Below, piece after piece: positions 8,568 through 16,155 of a stretch of 40,297 bases of DNA. Within the stretch, counting starts at the first letter, position 1, and every line of letters begins with the position of its first letter. Position numbers and translations under genes: made by a program. The notes beneath the pieces are model-generated. The model was given only the letters and a program-made list of their open reading frames with translations, searched no databases and had not been told where the DNA came from. The stretch is from Comamonadaceae bacterium (GTDB lineage: Bacteria; Pseudomonadota; Gammaproteobacteria; Burkholderiales; Burkholderiaceae_C): positions 1-40,297 of the forward strand of contig CANCJD010000003.1 in assembly GCA_947378275.1 (NCBI GenBank), given 5' to 3'.

Positions 8568-9290
8568 TTAAGCTGGTGTGGCGGCCTTGAATCCGCCTGC
8601 CTTGGTGGATACACGCTCGATCTGCACGATGTGTGAGACAAAGATACCCGGGGTGACCACGTGCTCCGGGTCCAGCACGCCGAGCTCTACGATGTCATGG
8701 ACCGTGGCAACGGTGTGCTTGGCAGCAGCAGCCATGACCGGGCCAAAGTTACGTGCGGCTTTTCTGTAGGTCAGATTTCCCCAACGGTCACCGGACTCCG
8801 CCTTGACCAAGGCCACATCGCCATGGATGGGAAACTCCAGCACATAGGATTTGCCGTTGATAACCCGGGTTTCTTTGGCACTGCCATCGGGGTTCAGGGC
8901 CAGCTGGGTGCCGAAGCCGGTGGGCGTGAAAAAAGCGCCAATACCAGCACCCGCAGCGCGCAAGCGCTCCGCAAGATTGCCCTGCGGCACCAGCTCAAGC
9001 TCAATCTGTTTGCTACGGTACAGCGCGTCGAACACATGGGAGTCCGCCTGCCGAGGAAAGCTGCATATGATTTTTCTCACACGCCGTGTATTGAGTAATG
9101 CCGCCAGCCCGGCGTCGCCATTGCCTGCGTTGTTGTTGACTACTGTGAGGTCGCGCGCACCATGCTCGATCAAGCCATCGATAAGCTCATTGGGAATGCC
9201 GGCAGTGCCAAAACCGCCGATGAGCACGGTGTCTCCATCCTTCACTCGCGCAAGCGCCTGCGCAATCGAATTGGCAACCTTGTTAATCAT
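8568..9290 (-). CDS. pcaI: 3-oxoadipate CoA-transferase subunit A
   Basis: This 240-residue alpha subunit has the CoA-transferase signature GGFGTAGIPNELIDGL at about residues 25-40, followed by VNNNAGNGDAGLAALL and the ESGDRWGNLTYRK segment. Succinyl-CoA:acetoacetate transferases of the same family look similar. The adjacent thiolase and hydroxyquinol dioxygenase favour 3-oxoadipate as the acceptor. Its ATG overlaps the 3' end of the dioxygenase gene by 8 nt, consistent with translational coupling. Confidence 0.92.
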   Translation of the reverse strand: MINKVANSIAQALARVKDGDTVLIGGFGTAGIPNELIDGLIEHGARDLTVVNNNAGNGDAGLAALLNTRRVRKIICSFPRQADSHVFDALYRSKQIELELVPQGNLAERLRAAGAGIGAFFTPTGFGTQLALNPDGSAKETRVINGKSYVLEFPIHGDVALVKAESGDRWGNLTYRKAARNFGPVMAAAAKHTVATVHDIVELGVLDPEHVVTPGIFVSHIVQIERVSTKAGGFKAATPA

Positions 9291-10116
9291 GGCTTTCGTT
9301 CAGTACAAAATCAAAATGAAGCTGGGTATTTCCGTCAGGCTGTTTGACCCAGTCGGCAATCAAGGATTCGCGAACTCCAAACACGGCGTCTGATTCCAGG
9401 TATTTGTCACCATTGCGAAAAACATGGGTAATCAGAGTCTCGAACCCCGGCGCCTTGATCATGAAATGCAAATGCGCGGGCCGCCAAGGGTGGCGCCCGG
9501 TCGCCCGCAGAAGCTCCCCCACCGGTCCGTCGGTAGGAATGGGGTAAGCCTCCGCAACAATGGTATTGAAGTGAAACCGGCCCTCGCTATCGGCCTGAAG
9601 TCTTGCGCGCGCTTGGAGTGCGTGCAACTCGGGTCGCTGCACGTCATAAAAACCTTCTTCATCGGCTTGCCAGACTTCCAACTGTGCATGGGCCACCGCC
9701 TGTCCATGGCTGCCGACCACCCGTCCTGACACCGTGCACGGCTGACCAGGTGCGCCCTGCGCCACATCGCCGCCCAAGGGCACAATGGGCGCATCTTCCA
9801 CAAAAAAGGGACCAAACACCGTGGCCTCAGTGCAGCCTGGCGGCTTCTGGTTGTTCATGGCCACGGTCAGCATGGACAGGCCCAACACGTCGCTAAGCAA
9901 AATAAATTCCTGGCGTTTGTCGTCGCACTTTTGCCCGGTGCGGGTGAGAAATTGAATCGCGTGCATCCACTCCTCCTCGCTCAACGTCACGTCGCGCGCA
10001 AAGTCGTGCAGATGGTGCACCAGGCTGGTCAGAATGGTTTTGAGCCGCGCATCGGGCATATCGCCCATGCGCTCCAACACGGCTTGAGTGATGGTGTTTT
10101 GGTCTACGTTTTTCAT
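9283..10116 (-). CDS. Hydroxyquinol 1,2-dioxygenase (intradiol, Fe(III))
   Basis: This 277-residue intradiol dioxygenase opens hydroxyquinol (1,2,4-trihydroxybenzene) to maleylacetate. The ligand set is Y157 (GFYDVQ), Y191 (AYPIPTDGPVG), H215 and H217 (RPAHLHF), the canonical 2-Tyr/2-His Fe(III) site. An N-terminal helical dimerisation domain (residues 1-95) precedes TEATVFGPFFVEDAP. The PIPTDGPVG loop and the pathway context favour hydroxyquinol over catechol; chlorocatechol is a less likely alternative. The gene overlaps the Dabb gene by four bases (ATGA) and pcaI by eight. It is the equivalent of pnpG in 4-nitrophenol clusters. Confidence 0.88.
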   Translation of the reverse strand: MKNVDQNTITQAVLERMGDMPDARLKTILTSLVHHLHDFARDVTLSEEEWMHAIQFLTRTGQKCDDKRQEFILLSDVLGLSMLTVAMNNQKPPGCTEATVFGPFFVEDAPIVPLGGDVAQGAPGQPCTVSGRVVGSHGQAVAHAQLEVWQADEEGFYDVQRPELHALQARARLQADSEGRFHFNTIVAEAYPIPTDGPVGELLRATGRHPWRPAHLHFMIKAPGFETLITHVFRNGDKYLESDAVFGVRESLIADWVKQPDGNTQLHFDFVLNESHD

Positions 10117-10439
10117 AAAGAGGAGCCCGTGTTGAGTTCAAAGTCGACTTGCTTGCGCTCCATTCTCATGGGGCCGACCAGACGCTTGATTTCCAGATGG
10201 GCGGGATGGTCGGCATAGGCCTCCAGCGCAGCCCGGTTTTCAAAGCGCATGGACAAGGCCAGATCCCAGGCGTCGGGGGCATCGACCACATTGACGCCAA
10301 CCTGCATGTCCAACACACCAGCGATGGTGCCACGTGTTGACTCAAACGCAGCGACTGCGGTACGCGCTTGCGACAGCCGTTCTTCAGCCGTGGTGCCATT
10401 CATGCGCCACATGACGATGTGAACGATCTGGCCGCTCAC
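10113..10439 (-). CDS. Dabb-fold (stress-responsive A/B barrel) small protein
   Basis: This 108-residue protein matches the Dabb/ferredoxin-like dimeric barrel family. It has IVHIVMWRM at the N-terminus, a central GVNVVDAPDAWDLALSMRFENR, and AYADHPAHLEIKRLVGPM near the end. The family includes small cyclases and isomerases as well as uncharacterised proteins. I choose the GTG at 10439 because it forms a GTGA overlap with the livM-type stop. The frame extends 27 codons further, but that part lies inside the permease gene. The 3' end overlaps the dioxygenase start as ATGA, so it is coupled on both sides. A role in hydroxyquinol or maleylacetate handling is inferred from position only. Confidence 0.75.
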   Translation of the reverse strand: MSGQIVHIVMWRMNGTTAEERLSQARTAVAAFESTRGTIAGVLDMQVGVNVVDAPDAWDLALSMRFENRAALEAYADHPAHLEIKRLVGPMRMERKQVDFELNTGSSL

Positions 10440-11455
10440 GCCGACGGCCCCGTTGTGAGCACCACGCGCCTTTGCGTGGGGAACAAGGACCAGCCCCAGC
10501 GCTGCTGCACATAGCCCCACAAGCCTTGCTTAAAGTAAATCGTGGTCAGGATCGCCAGCAAGCCCAGCCCCATCAAGTACCAGGAGCCGAAATCACTGAA
10601 AAACTTGCTGAGCAACCAAAACACCAGCGTTCCCACCAAGGGGCCTTCGATGCGACCCATGCCCCCAATCACCACCATGAAAATGGCAAACGCTGTCCAG
10701 TTGACACTGAACGCCGCGTCGGGGCTGATGCGCAGATTGCCGACAAAGTACAGCGCGCCAGCCAGCCCCGCGCCAAAGGCAGCCACCGCATAGACCGCCA
10801 ACTTCATAGAACCGACGGCAATGCCTTGGGACTCCGCGGCCACGGGGTTGTCGCGAATCGCCAGTAGCGCCAGTCCGCGCTTGCTTCGCAAAAACAGGTA
10901 CACCAACGTAATACTGGCCACCACGCACAGCAAGGCAATCCAATAGGTCCACGATTCGCGGCTTGCCTTGTCAATGCCGCGCAGCGCCGTGAGCGTGGTG
11001 CCCGCTCCTCCGCCCACCGCACTCAGGTTGGCAAAGCTCAATCGAAACACCTCGGCAATCACCCAGGTGCCAATGGCAAAGTAGCCGCCCTGCAAGCGAA
11101 ATGCAATCCGCGAGACCGGTATTGCCACCAAGCCCGCCACAAGGCCGCCAATCGCAATCGCAACAAAGGGGTTGACGCCCCAAAAATTGCCCAAGACCAG
11201 CATGGTGTAGGCACCCAAGCCAAAAAAGGCTTGCTGACCGATCGACACCATGCCCCCATAGCCGGCCAACAAGTTCCACATCAGGGCAAAAATAAAGTGA
11301 CAAGCAATCTCCACAAATTCATGCAACCAACTCGACTCTGCCCACAGCGGCAAGCTGGCCGCCGCGATGACGGCTACCAACGCAACTACCAACAAAACCC
11401 GTGTGTAAGCGTGGCCGCGTTCCACAGCAAACTGTTTTTCAATGATGGGGTTCAT
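10436..11455 (-). CDS. Liv-type ABC transporter permease (LivM family)
   Basis: This 339-residue inner-membrane permease has about eight to ten hydrophobic segments. The family segment MVSIGQQAFFGLGAYTM is at about residues 69-85 and the EAA-like coupling loop RSKRGLALLAIRDNPVAAES at about 190-209. It is one of two membrane subunits of the importer encoded with genes 11464-15039. LivM-family permeases serve branched-chain amino acids but also aromatic acids and phenolics. Placement inside an aromatic catabolic operon points to an aromatic substrate. Confidence 0.9.
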   Translation of the reverse strand: MNPIIEKQFAVERGHAYTRVLLVVALVAVIAAASLPLWAESSWLHEFVEIACHFIFALMWNLLAGYGGMVSIGQQAFFGLGAYTMLVLGNFWGVNPFVAIAIGGLVAGLVAIPVSRIAFRLQGGYFAIGTWVIAEVFRLSFANLSAVGGGAGTTLTALRGIDKASRESWTYWIALLCVVASITLVYLFLRSKRGLALLAIRDNPVAAESQGIAVGSMKLAVYAVAAFGAGLAGALYFVGNLRISPDAAFSVNWTAFAIFMVVIGGMGRIEGPLVGTLVFWLLSKFFSDFGSWYLMGLGLLAILTTIYFKQGLWGYVQQRWGWSLFPTQRRVVLTTGPSA

Positions 11456-11463
11456 AAGCAGCC

Positions 11464-12318
11464 TTAACGCGTTTTAGGGAACAGACCTTGGGGCTTGACG
11501 AGCAGCACGAACAAGAACATCAAGTGCCCGGCCCAGACGCCCCATCCCGGATCGAGTCGAAAACCCACCTGCTGCGTCACACCCAGCAACATGCTGCCAG
11601 CCAGGGTGCCCCAAAAACTGCCCATTCCACCCATGATCACCGCCTCAAAGGCAAACAGCAGCAACATCGGGCCGTCCGAGGGTGCCACCGTCGTTCGCAA
11701 GCCCTGCAAGACACCCGCCATGGCGATCAGCACAAAGGCCAGTGCGGTCGCCAGAGCATAAACATTTTGGGAGCGCAGTCCCATGAGCTCAGCGATCTCA
11801 GGGTCATCCGACACCGCACGAAAGGCACGACCTAGACGGGTGTTGGCAAACAGCCACTGCAAGCCCACGGTTGCAATGAGCGCAATGCACAAAATCAGGG
11901 TTGGTAAAACGCCCACCGACAGCGAGTCGCTCAGGGCGAGACTTTGAATATTGAGGCCGTTGGATTCAATGGATCGGGGGTCGGCAGAAAACGTTTCCAG
12001 CAAAGCGTTTTGAATCACGATGGACAGGCCAAAGGTCACGACCAGCGAGGGCACCGGGTCTTTTCCCAGCGTTTGGTTCAGTACATAGCGCTGGATGGCA
12101 TAACCAAGCAAGGCAGCAATCGGTAGCACCACAACATCCGCCACCCAAGGATTGAGACCCCAGCCGTTGAGGGCCAACGCGCCGAAGGCGCCCAAAATGA
12201 TGAAGTCGCCGTGTGCCGTGTTGGTCAAGCGCATGACGCCAAACATCAAGGACAGGCCCAGCGCAAACAAGGTGTAGAGCCCACCGAGTAATACGCCTTG
12301 TAGTAGCAATTCAAACAT
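11464..12318 (-). CDS. Liv-type ABC transporter permease (LivH family)
   Basis: This 284-residue integral membrane protein of the LivH family begins LLLQGVLLGGLYTLFALGLS. It has the typical NTAHGDFIILGAFGA segment at about residues 33-47 and the cytoplasmic coupling loop NTRLGRAFRAVSDDPEIAEL. It lies 8 nt upstream of the LivM-type gene and 15 nt downstream of the LivF-type ATPase gene in the same operon. It forms the heterodimeric channel with the LivM-type subunit. Confidence 0.9.
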   Translation of the reverse strand: MFELLLQGVLLGGLYTLFALGLSLMFGVMRLTNTAHGDFIILGAFGALALNGWGLNPWVADVVVLPIAALLGYAIQRYVLNQTLGKDPVPSLVVTFGLSIVIQNALLETFSADPRSIESNGLNIQSLALSDSLSVGVLPTLILCIALIATVGLQWLFANTRLGRAFRAVSDDPEIAELMGLRSQNVYALATALAFVLIAMAGVLQGLRTTVAPSDGPMLLLFAFEAVIMGGMGSFWGTLAGSMLLGVTQQVGFRLDPGWGVWAGHLMFLFVLLVKPQGLFPKTR

Positions 12319-12333
12319 ACTGAGATCTAGGAG

Positions 12334-13050
12334 TTAGAGGCCAAAATAGGCTTGCCGAATTTGCTCGCGCGTCAGGTCTGATGAATTACCTTGCAAGGAA
12401 ACACGGCCTTCTTGCAGGCAATATAGGCGCTGTGTCATGCGCTGCGCCAGGCTGACATCCTGCTCGACCAGCACCACGGCCATGCCCTCGGACGTAATTT
12501 CGGGCAGTGCGTTGTAAATTTCGCGAACCACAATAGGCGCCAAGCCAAGCGACAGCTCGTCACACAGCAGCAGCTCGGGGTTGCTCATCAAGGCGCGGCC
12601 GATGGCCACCATTTGCTGCTGGCCGCCCGACAAAGAGGTGCTGGGTTGGTTGCGCTTTTCTTGCAGGATGGGGAACAGCTTGAACAAGCGGTCCAGATTC
12701 CAAGGCCCAGTGCGACCGGACTCTTGGCCCATCAACAGGTTTTCTTGCACCGACAAAGAAGGGAATAAGCGCCTCCCTTCGGGCACCAACGCCAATCCCA
12801 TCCGTACGATTTCACTGGGCGCGCGCCCACCCACCGGCTGGCCTTTCCACTGAATCTGAGCGGATGGAACCTTAACGAGTCCAGTCAAGGCCTTCAACAA
12901 GGTGGACTTGCCTGCACCATTGGCACCAATGATGGCAATAGCTTCGCCCTTGCCGATTTCAAGGTCAATGCCAAACAAGGCTTGCGCATCGCCATAAAAC
13001 GCTTGCAGATTGCGGGTTTGGAGCAAGAGGTCCTTATTGGTGGATGCCAT
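12334..13050 (-). CDS. Liv-type ABC transporter ATPase (LivF family)
   Basis: This 238-residue cytoplasmic ATPase has Walker A GANGAGKST near residue 42, the full ABC signature LSGGQQQM, Walker B LLLCDELSLGLAP and the H-loop region VLVEQDVSLA. The C-terminus (REQIRQAYFGL) is LivF-like. It begins immediately after the LivG-type stop. With the LivG-type subunit it powers the importer. Confidence 0.92.
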   Translation of the reverse strand: MASTNKDLLLQTRNLQAFYGDAQALFGIDLEIGKGEAIAIIGANGAGKSTLLKALTGLVKVPSAQIQWKGQPVGGRAPSEIVRMGLALVPEGRRLFPSLSVQENLLMGQESGRTGPWNLDRLFKLFPILQEKRNQPSTSLSGGQQQMVAIGRALMSNPELLLCDELSLGLAPIVVREIYNALPEITSEGMAVVLVEQDVSLAQRMTQRLYCLQEGRVSLQGNSSDLTREQIRQAYFGL

Positions 13051-13776
13051 TCAAACCTCCAAGCCCATGTACACACGCTGAACTTCAGGGTCGTTCATCA
13101 CCTGCTGTGGCAAGCCGTGGGCCAGTTGCTGCCCGAAATTGATGACCAGCAGTCGATCGGCCACCGACAACAAGGCGTGAACCACGTGCTCGATCCAGAT
13201 CATGCTCACGCCACTGGCCTTGATGCGTTGCAACTCGGCCACCAGCTCTTGGGCTTCGTGCTCGGTCAGGCCTCCCGCGATTTCGTCAAGCAAGAGCACG
13301 CTGGGGCGCGTGGCCAATGCGCGCGCCAACTCCAGCCGCTTGCGGTTCAGCAAGGTGAGCGAGCCCGCGGCTTGGTTGGCAAATTTTTCCAGACCTGTTT
13401 GGCCCAGCACTTCTACGGCCGTGTTCCAGGCCTGCTTCTCAGTTTCTTGCGCGCCGAAGCAAGCGGCCGTCACCAAATTTTCAAATACCGACATGCCGCC
13501 AAACGGTTGCGGCACTTGGTAACTGCGACCAATGCCTAGACGACAGCGTTGGTGCGGTGCCAAGGCGGTGATATTTACGCCTTGGAACAGCACGCGACCT
13601 TGGTCTACGGCGACGTCGCCGGAGATCAGGTTGAACAAGGTGGTTTTGCCCGCTCCATTGGGCCCCAGGATTCCCAATGTTTCGCCTGCGTTGACGTAGA
13701 GCGAAATATTCTGGGTGACTTGCAAAGCCCCGTAGGACTTGCTTACCTGTTCCAAAGCCAGCAAGGGAGCGGACAC
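13051..13776 (-). CDS. Liv-type ABC transporter ATPase (LivG family) with non-canonical signature
   Basis: This 241-residue ATPase has Walker A GPNGAGKT near residue 38, the LivG-like RSYQVPQPFGGMSVFENL region, Walker B VLLLDEIAGGLTEHE and the switch histidine in MIWIEH. The ABC signature reads LTLLNRKRLELARAL, so the usual LSGGQ is degenerate; the LivF-type partner keeps a full one. It starts with GTG at 13776, preceded by AAGGA. The stop abuts the LivF-type ATG with no gap. Confidence 0.9.
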   Translation of the reverse strand: MSAPLLALEQVSKSYGALQVTQNISLYVNAGETLGILGPNGAGKTTLFNLISGDVAVDQGRVLFQGVNITALAPHQRCRLGIGRSYQVPQPFGGMSVFENLVTAACFGAQETEKQAWNTAVEVLGQTGLEKFANQAAGSLTLLNRKRLELARALATRPSVLLLDEIAGGLTEHEAQELVAELQRIKASGVSMIWIEHVVHALLSVADRLLVINFGQQLAHGLPQQVMNDPEVQRVYMGLEV

Positions 13777-13785
13777 TTTTCTTCC

Positions 13786-15039
13786 TTACATCAGCTTCAA
13801 TGTGCCGCCAACGGGGATTGATTTGGCGGTTTCATTGTTGACGATGGTCAGCTCGTAGCGGTGTTTCTGGCCCTTGTTCCATTGACCGAGCACCAGCGGT
13901 GTTTTGCTGACATTTTTGAAGGGGCCTTGGCCGCCCCAGGCCACATCACCCACCACGGTTTTCATTTTGGTGCCGGCCACAGCGTCGCGAACGTCGGTTG
14001 CTTTCAGGGACTTGCTGCGCTTCAAAGCGTCAGTGGCGACTTCGAACAAGGCATGGGCAAAACCAATGGGCTGGGTCCACTGCTTCTTGGTGCTGCTCTC
14101 GTACTGTTCAGCCAGCGCTTTGGCGCTTTGCTTGGTCAGGCTCGAAGCAAAGGGGTGCGACGGGCTCCACCACACTTCGGTGGACAGGCCTTCTCCCAAA
14201 TCGCCCAAGGCTTCGATCGCGCCTGGGAACAACAAGGCTTTGCCCAAGGTAATGACCTTGGGTTTGAAGCCCTGTTGCTTGGCTTGCGTGAGGAATGTTT
14301 TTGCATCCGGGGGAATCACCACACCGGTAACGATTTCCACGCCGTCTTTCTTGAACGCTGCAATTTGGGCCGAGAAATCTTGCGTACCGTTTTGGAAACG
14401 GCCTGGATCGGTCAGTGAGTAACCCATCGCAGACAGGGGTTTGGGGAAGCCAAGCTCCTTGTCGCCCCAGGCATTGCCGTCGCCGTCATTGGGGAACAGA
14501 CCGCCCACTTTCTTGTTGGTTTTGACCGACTGCCACCCGTTGGTGAAGTTGGCGATCACGTCCTCCAGGCCCCAGAAGATGTGGTACGTGAAGTTAAAGC
14601 CGGTAGCTGGATTGCCCTTACGGCCAAAGAACCAGGGCTGCCATGGCACGACGCTGGAAATGCAGGGCACTTCATTGAGTTCGCACACATCGCTGACGGG
14701 ATTGGCGGTCTCAGGCGTGCCTGCGGTCAACACGAGTGCGACTTTGTCTTTGAGCACCAGGTCACTGGCCACTTCGCCGGCGCGGTTGGGATTGGACTGG
14801 CTGTCTTTCAAAATGATCTGCACAGCGTGCTTTTTGCCACCGATGTCTATGCCGTCCTTGAAGGCGGCGGTCATTTGTTCAATGACCCATTTGTCCGCTT
14901 CACCGAAAGGTGCGAGTGGGCCGGTTTGGGGAGACACGTAGCCAATCTTGACCACGTCCGCAGCCCAAACCAAGGGGCTAACGCTGGACACGGCGGCAAT
15001 CGCCATACCTTGGGTAAATGTTCTACGGGAAAAGTTCAT
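13786..15039 (-). CDS. Periplasmic substrate-binding protein of Liv-type ABC importer
   Basis: This 417-residue type I periplasmic binding protein (LivK/aromatic-binding group) has an N-terminal signal of about 26 residues. It carries a twin-arginine-like SRRTFT and ends in VWA-AD, so export by Tat is possible. The mature protein starts VVKIGYVSPQTGPLAPFGEA, the usual opening of the family. A GGAG site precedes the ATG at 15039. It is the first importer gene of the operon and sits between maleylacetate reductase and the ATPases. The ligand cannot be read from sequence; hydroquinone, hydroxyquinol or an aromatic precursor is inferred from context. Confidence 0.9.
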   Translation of the reverse strand: MNFSRRTFTQGMAIAAVSSVSPLVWAADVVKIGYVSPQTGPLAPFGEADKWVIEQMTAAFKDGIDIGGKKHAVQIILKDSQSNPNRAGEVASDLVLKDKVALVLTAGTPETANPVSDVCELNEVPCISSVVPWQPWFFGRKGNPATGFNFTYHIFWGLEDVIANFTNGWQSVKTNKKVGGLFPNDGDGNAWGDKELGFPKPLSAMGYSLTDPGRFQNGTQDFSAQIAAFKKDGVEIVTGVVIPPDAKTFLTQAKQQGFKPKVITLGKALLFPGAIEALGDLGEGLSTEVWWSPSHPFASSLTKQSAKALAEQYESSTKKQWTQPIGFAHALFEVATDALKRSKSLKATDVRDAVAGTKMKTVVGDVAWGGQGPFKNVSKTPLVLGQWNKGQKHRYELTIVNNETAKSIPVGGTLKLM

Positions 15040-15080
15040 AGCAGTCTCCTAGTGGTTGGTGTGTAAAACGCGAGAAAAAA

Positions 15081-16148
15081 TCAATGCGGGCGACGCCCCT
15101 CAAATGCGTCTTGCAGCAAAGCCAGCAAGGGTTCACGCATCAAGGGTCGGGGATTGGGGTATTGGTTTTGCAGCGCAATTTCAAGCGCTTTGTGCAGATC
15201 CTGCTCTTGCAGACCCAGTTCCCTCAACGAAGTAGGTGCGCCGTTGCCATGCGCGAGGTCGTACACCGCCCGTGCGGCGGACACAGTGCTGTGCACACCC
15301 AGCGCAGATTGAATCCGCTGCATCGCCAGCGGCGCAGCGCTGGCGTTGTAGGCCAACGCATGGGGCAGCACGACAGTATGGGTTTGCGCATGGGGCAGAT
15401 TGAAGCTGCCGCCCAGCGTATGGCAGAGCTTGTGGTGCAAGGCCATGCCGACGTGTCCCAGCACACTTCCGCACAACCACGCGCCATACAGCGCATCGTG
15501 TCGCGCCTCGGGGACATGCGTCTGCTGTTTCAATCGGGGAATGGCGCGGCCCAGTGCTGCAATCCCTTCGGCCGCCATCAGGTCAATGATGGGGTTGCCA
15601 TCCACCGCGTAGAGGCCTTCGGCGGCATGGGCAATGGCGTTGATGGCGCTGGTGACACTCAAATCCACGGGCAGGCTGTAACTGAGCTCGGGGTCGTAAA
15701 TGACGGTGCGCGGCAATACACGCGCATCACGTCCTGTCTTTTTCAAACCGTTATCGGTGATGCCGTAAATCGGCGTCATTTCCGAGCCTGCGTAGGTCGT
15801 GGGAATTGCCAAAATCGGCAGACCCGACTCCAAGGCAATGGCTTTACCCAAGCCGGTGGTACTGCCGCCACCCACTGCGACAGCGCAGTCTGCGCCCAAA
15901 TCCTGCGCAAGTGCACGGGCTTGCTGCGCAGTCTCCAGGGGCACATGCATCACTGCGCGGTCAAAAATCCCCACTGATTTGTCGCCCAGCAGTTCACTCA
16001 CCCGCTGGGCCAGCCCATATTGCTCCGGGGTGCACAGTACCAAGGCACGGTTGCAGCCCATGGCGACAATTTCAGCGCTCAATTGCTGAAGACTGCCCGC
16101 TCCAAAGACGACCCTGCCGGGCAATGGAGAATGAACAAACGCACGCAT
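15081..16148 (-). CDS. pnpF: Maleylacetate reductase
   Basis: This 355-residue NAD(P)H-dependent reductase of the iron-type alcohol dehydrogenase fold converts maleylacetate to 3-oxoadipate. The nucleotide-binding GGGSTTGLGKA is at residues 93-103, followed by AIPTTYAGSEMTPIYG, AIAHAAEGLYA and the metal-site-like region GHVGMALHHKLCHTLGG. FVHSPLPGRVVFGAG at the N-terminus is characteristic of the family. The frame extends 31 codons upstream, but the ATG at 16148 gives the standard length. It starts 7 nt after the aldehyde dehydrogenase. Both ring-cleavage routes in this operon meet at its substrate. Confidence 0.93.
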   Translation of the reverse strand: MRAFVHSPLPGRVVFGAGSLQQLSAEIVAMGCNRALVLCTPEQYGLAQRVSELLGDKSVGIFDRAVMHVPLETAQQARALAQDLGADCAVAVGGGSTTGLGKAIALESGLPILAIPTTYAGSEMTPIYGITDNGLKKTGRDARVLPRTVIYDPELSYSLPVDLSVTSAINAIAHAAEGLYAVDGNPIIDLMAAEGIAALGRAIPRLKQQTHVPEARHDALYGAWLCGSVLGHVGMALHHKLCHTLGGSFNLPHAQTHTVVLPHALAYNASAAPLAMQRIQSALGVHSTVSAARAVYDLAHGNGAPTSLRELGLQEQDLHKALEIALQNQYPNPRPLMREPLLALLQDAFEGRRPH

Positions 16149-16155
16149 AAAAATA

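Noticed and set aside
8561-8641. 27-codon N-terminal extension of pcaJ
   Set aside because: Lies inside pcaI and lacks family similarity; the ATG at 8560 gives the standard start.
13051-15039. Assigning the importer to branched-chain amino acids
   Set aside because: Family name only; the genes sit inside an aromatic catabolic operon, so the ligand is left open.
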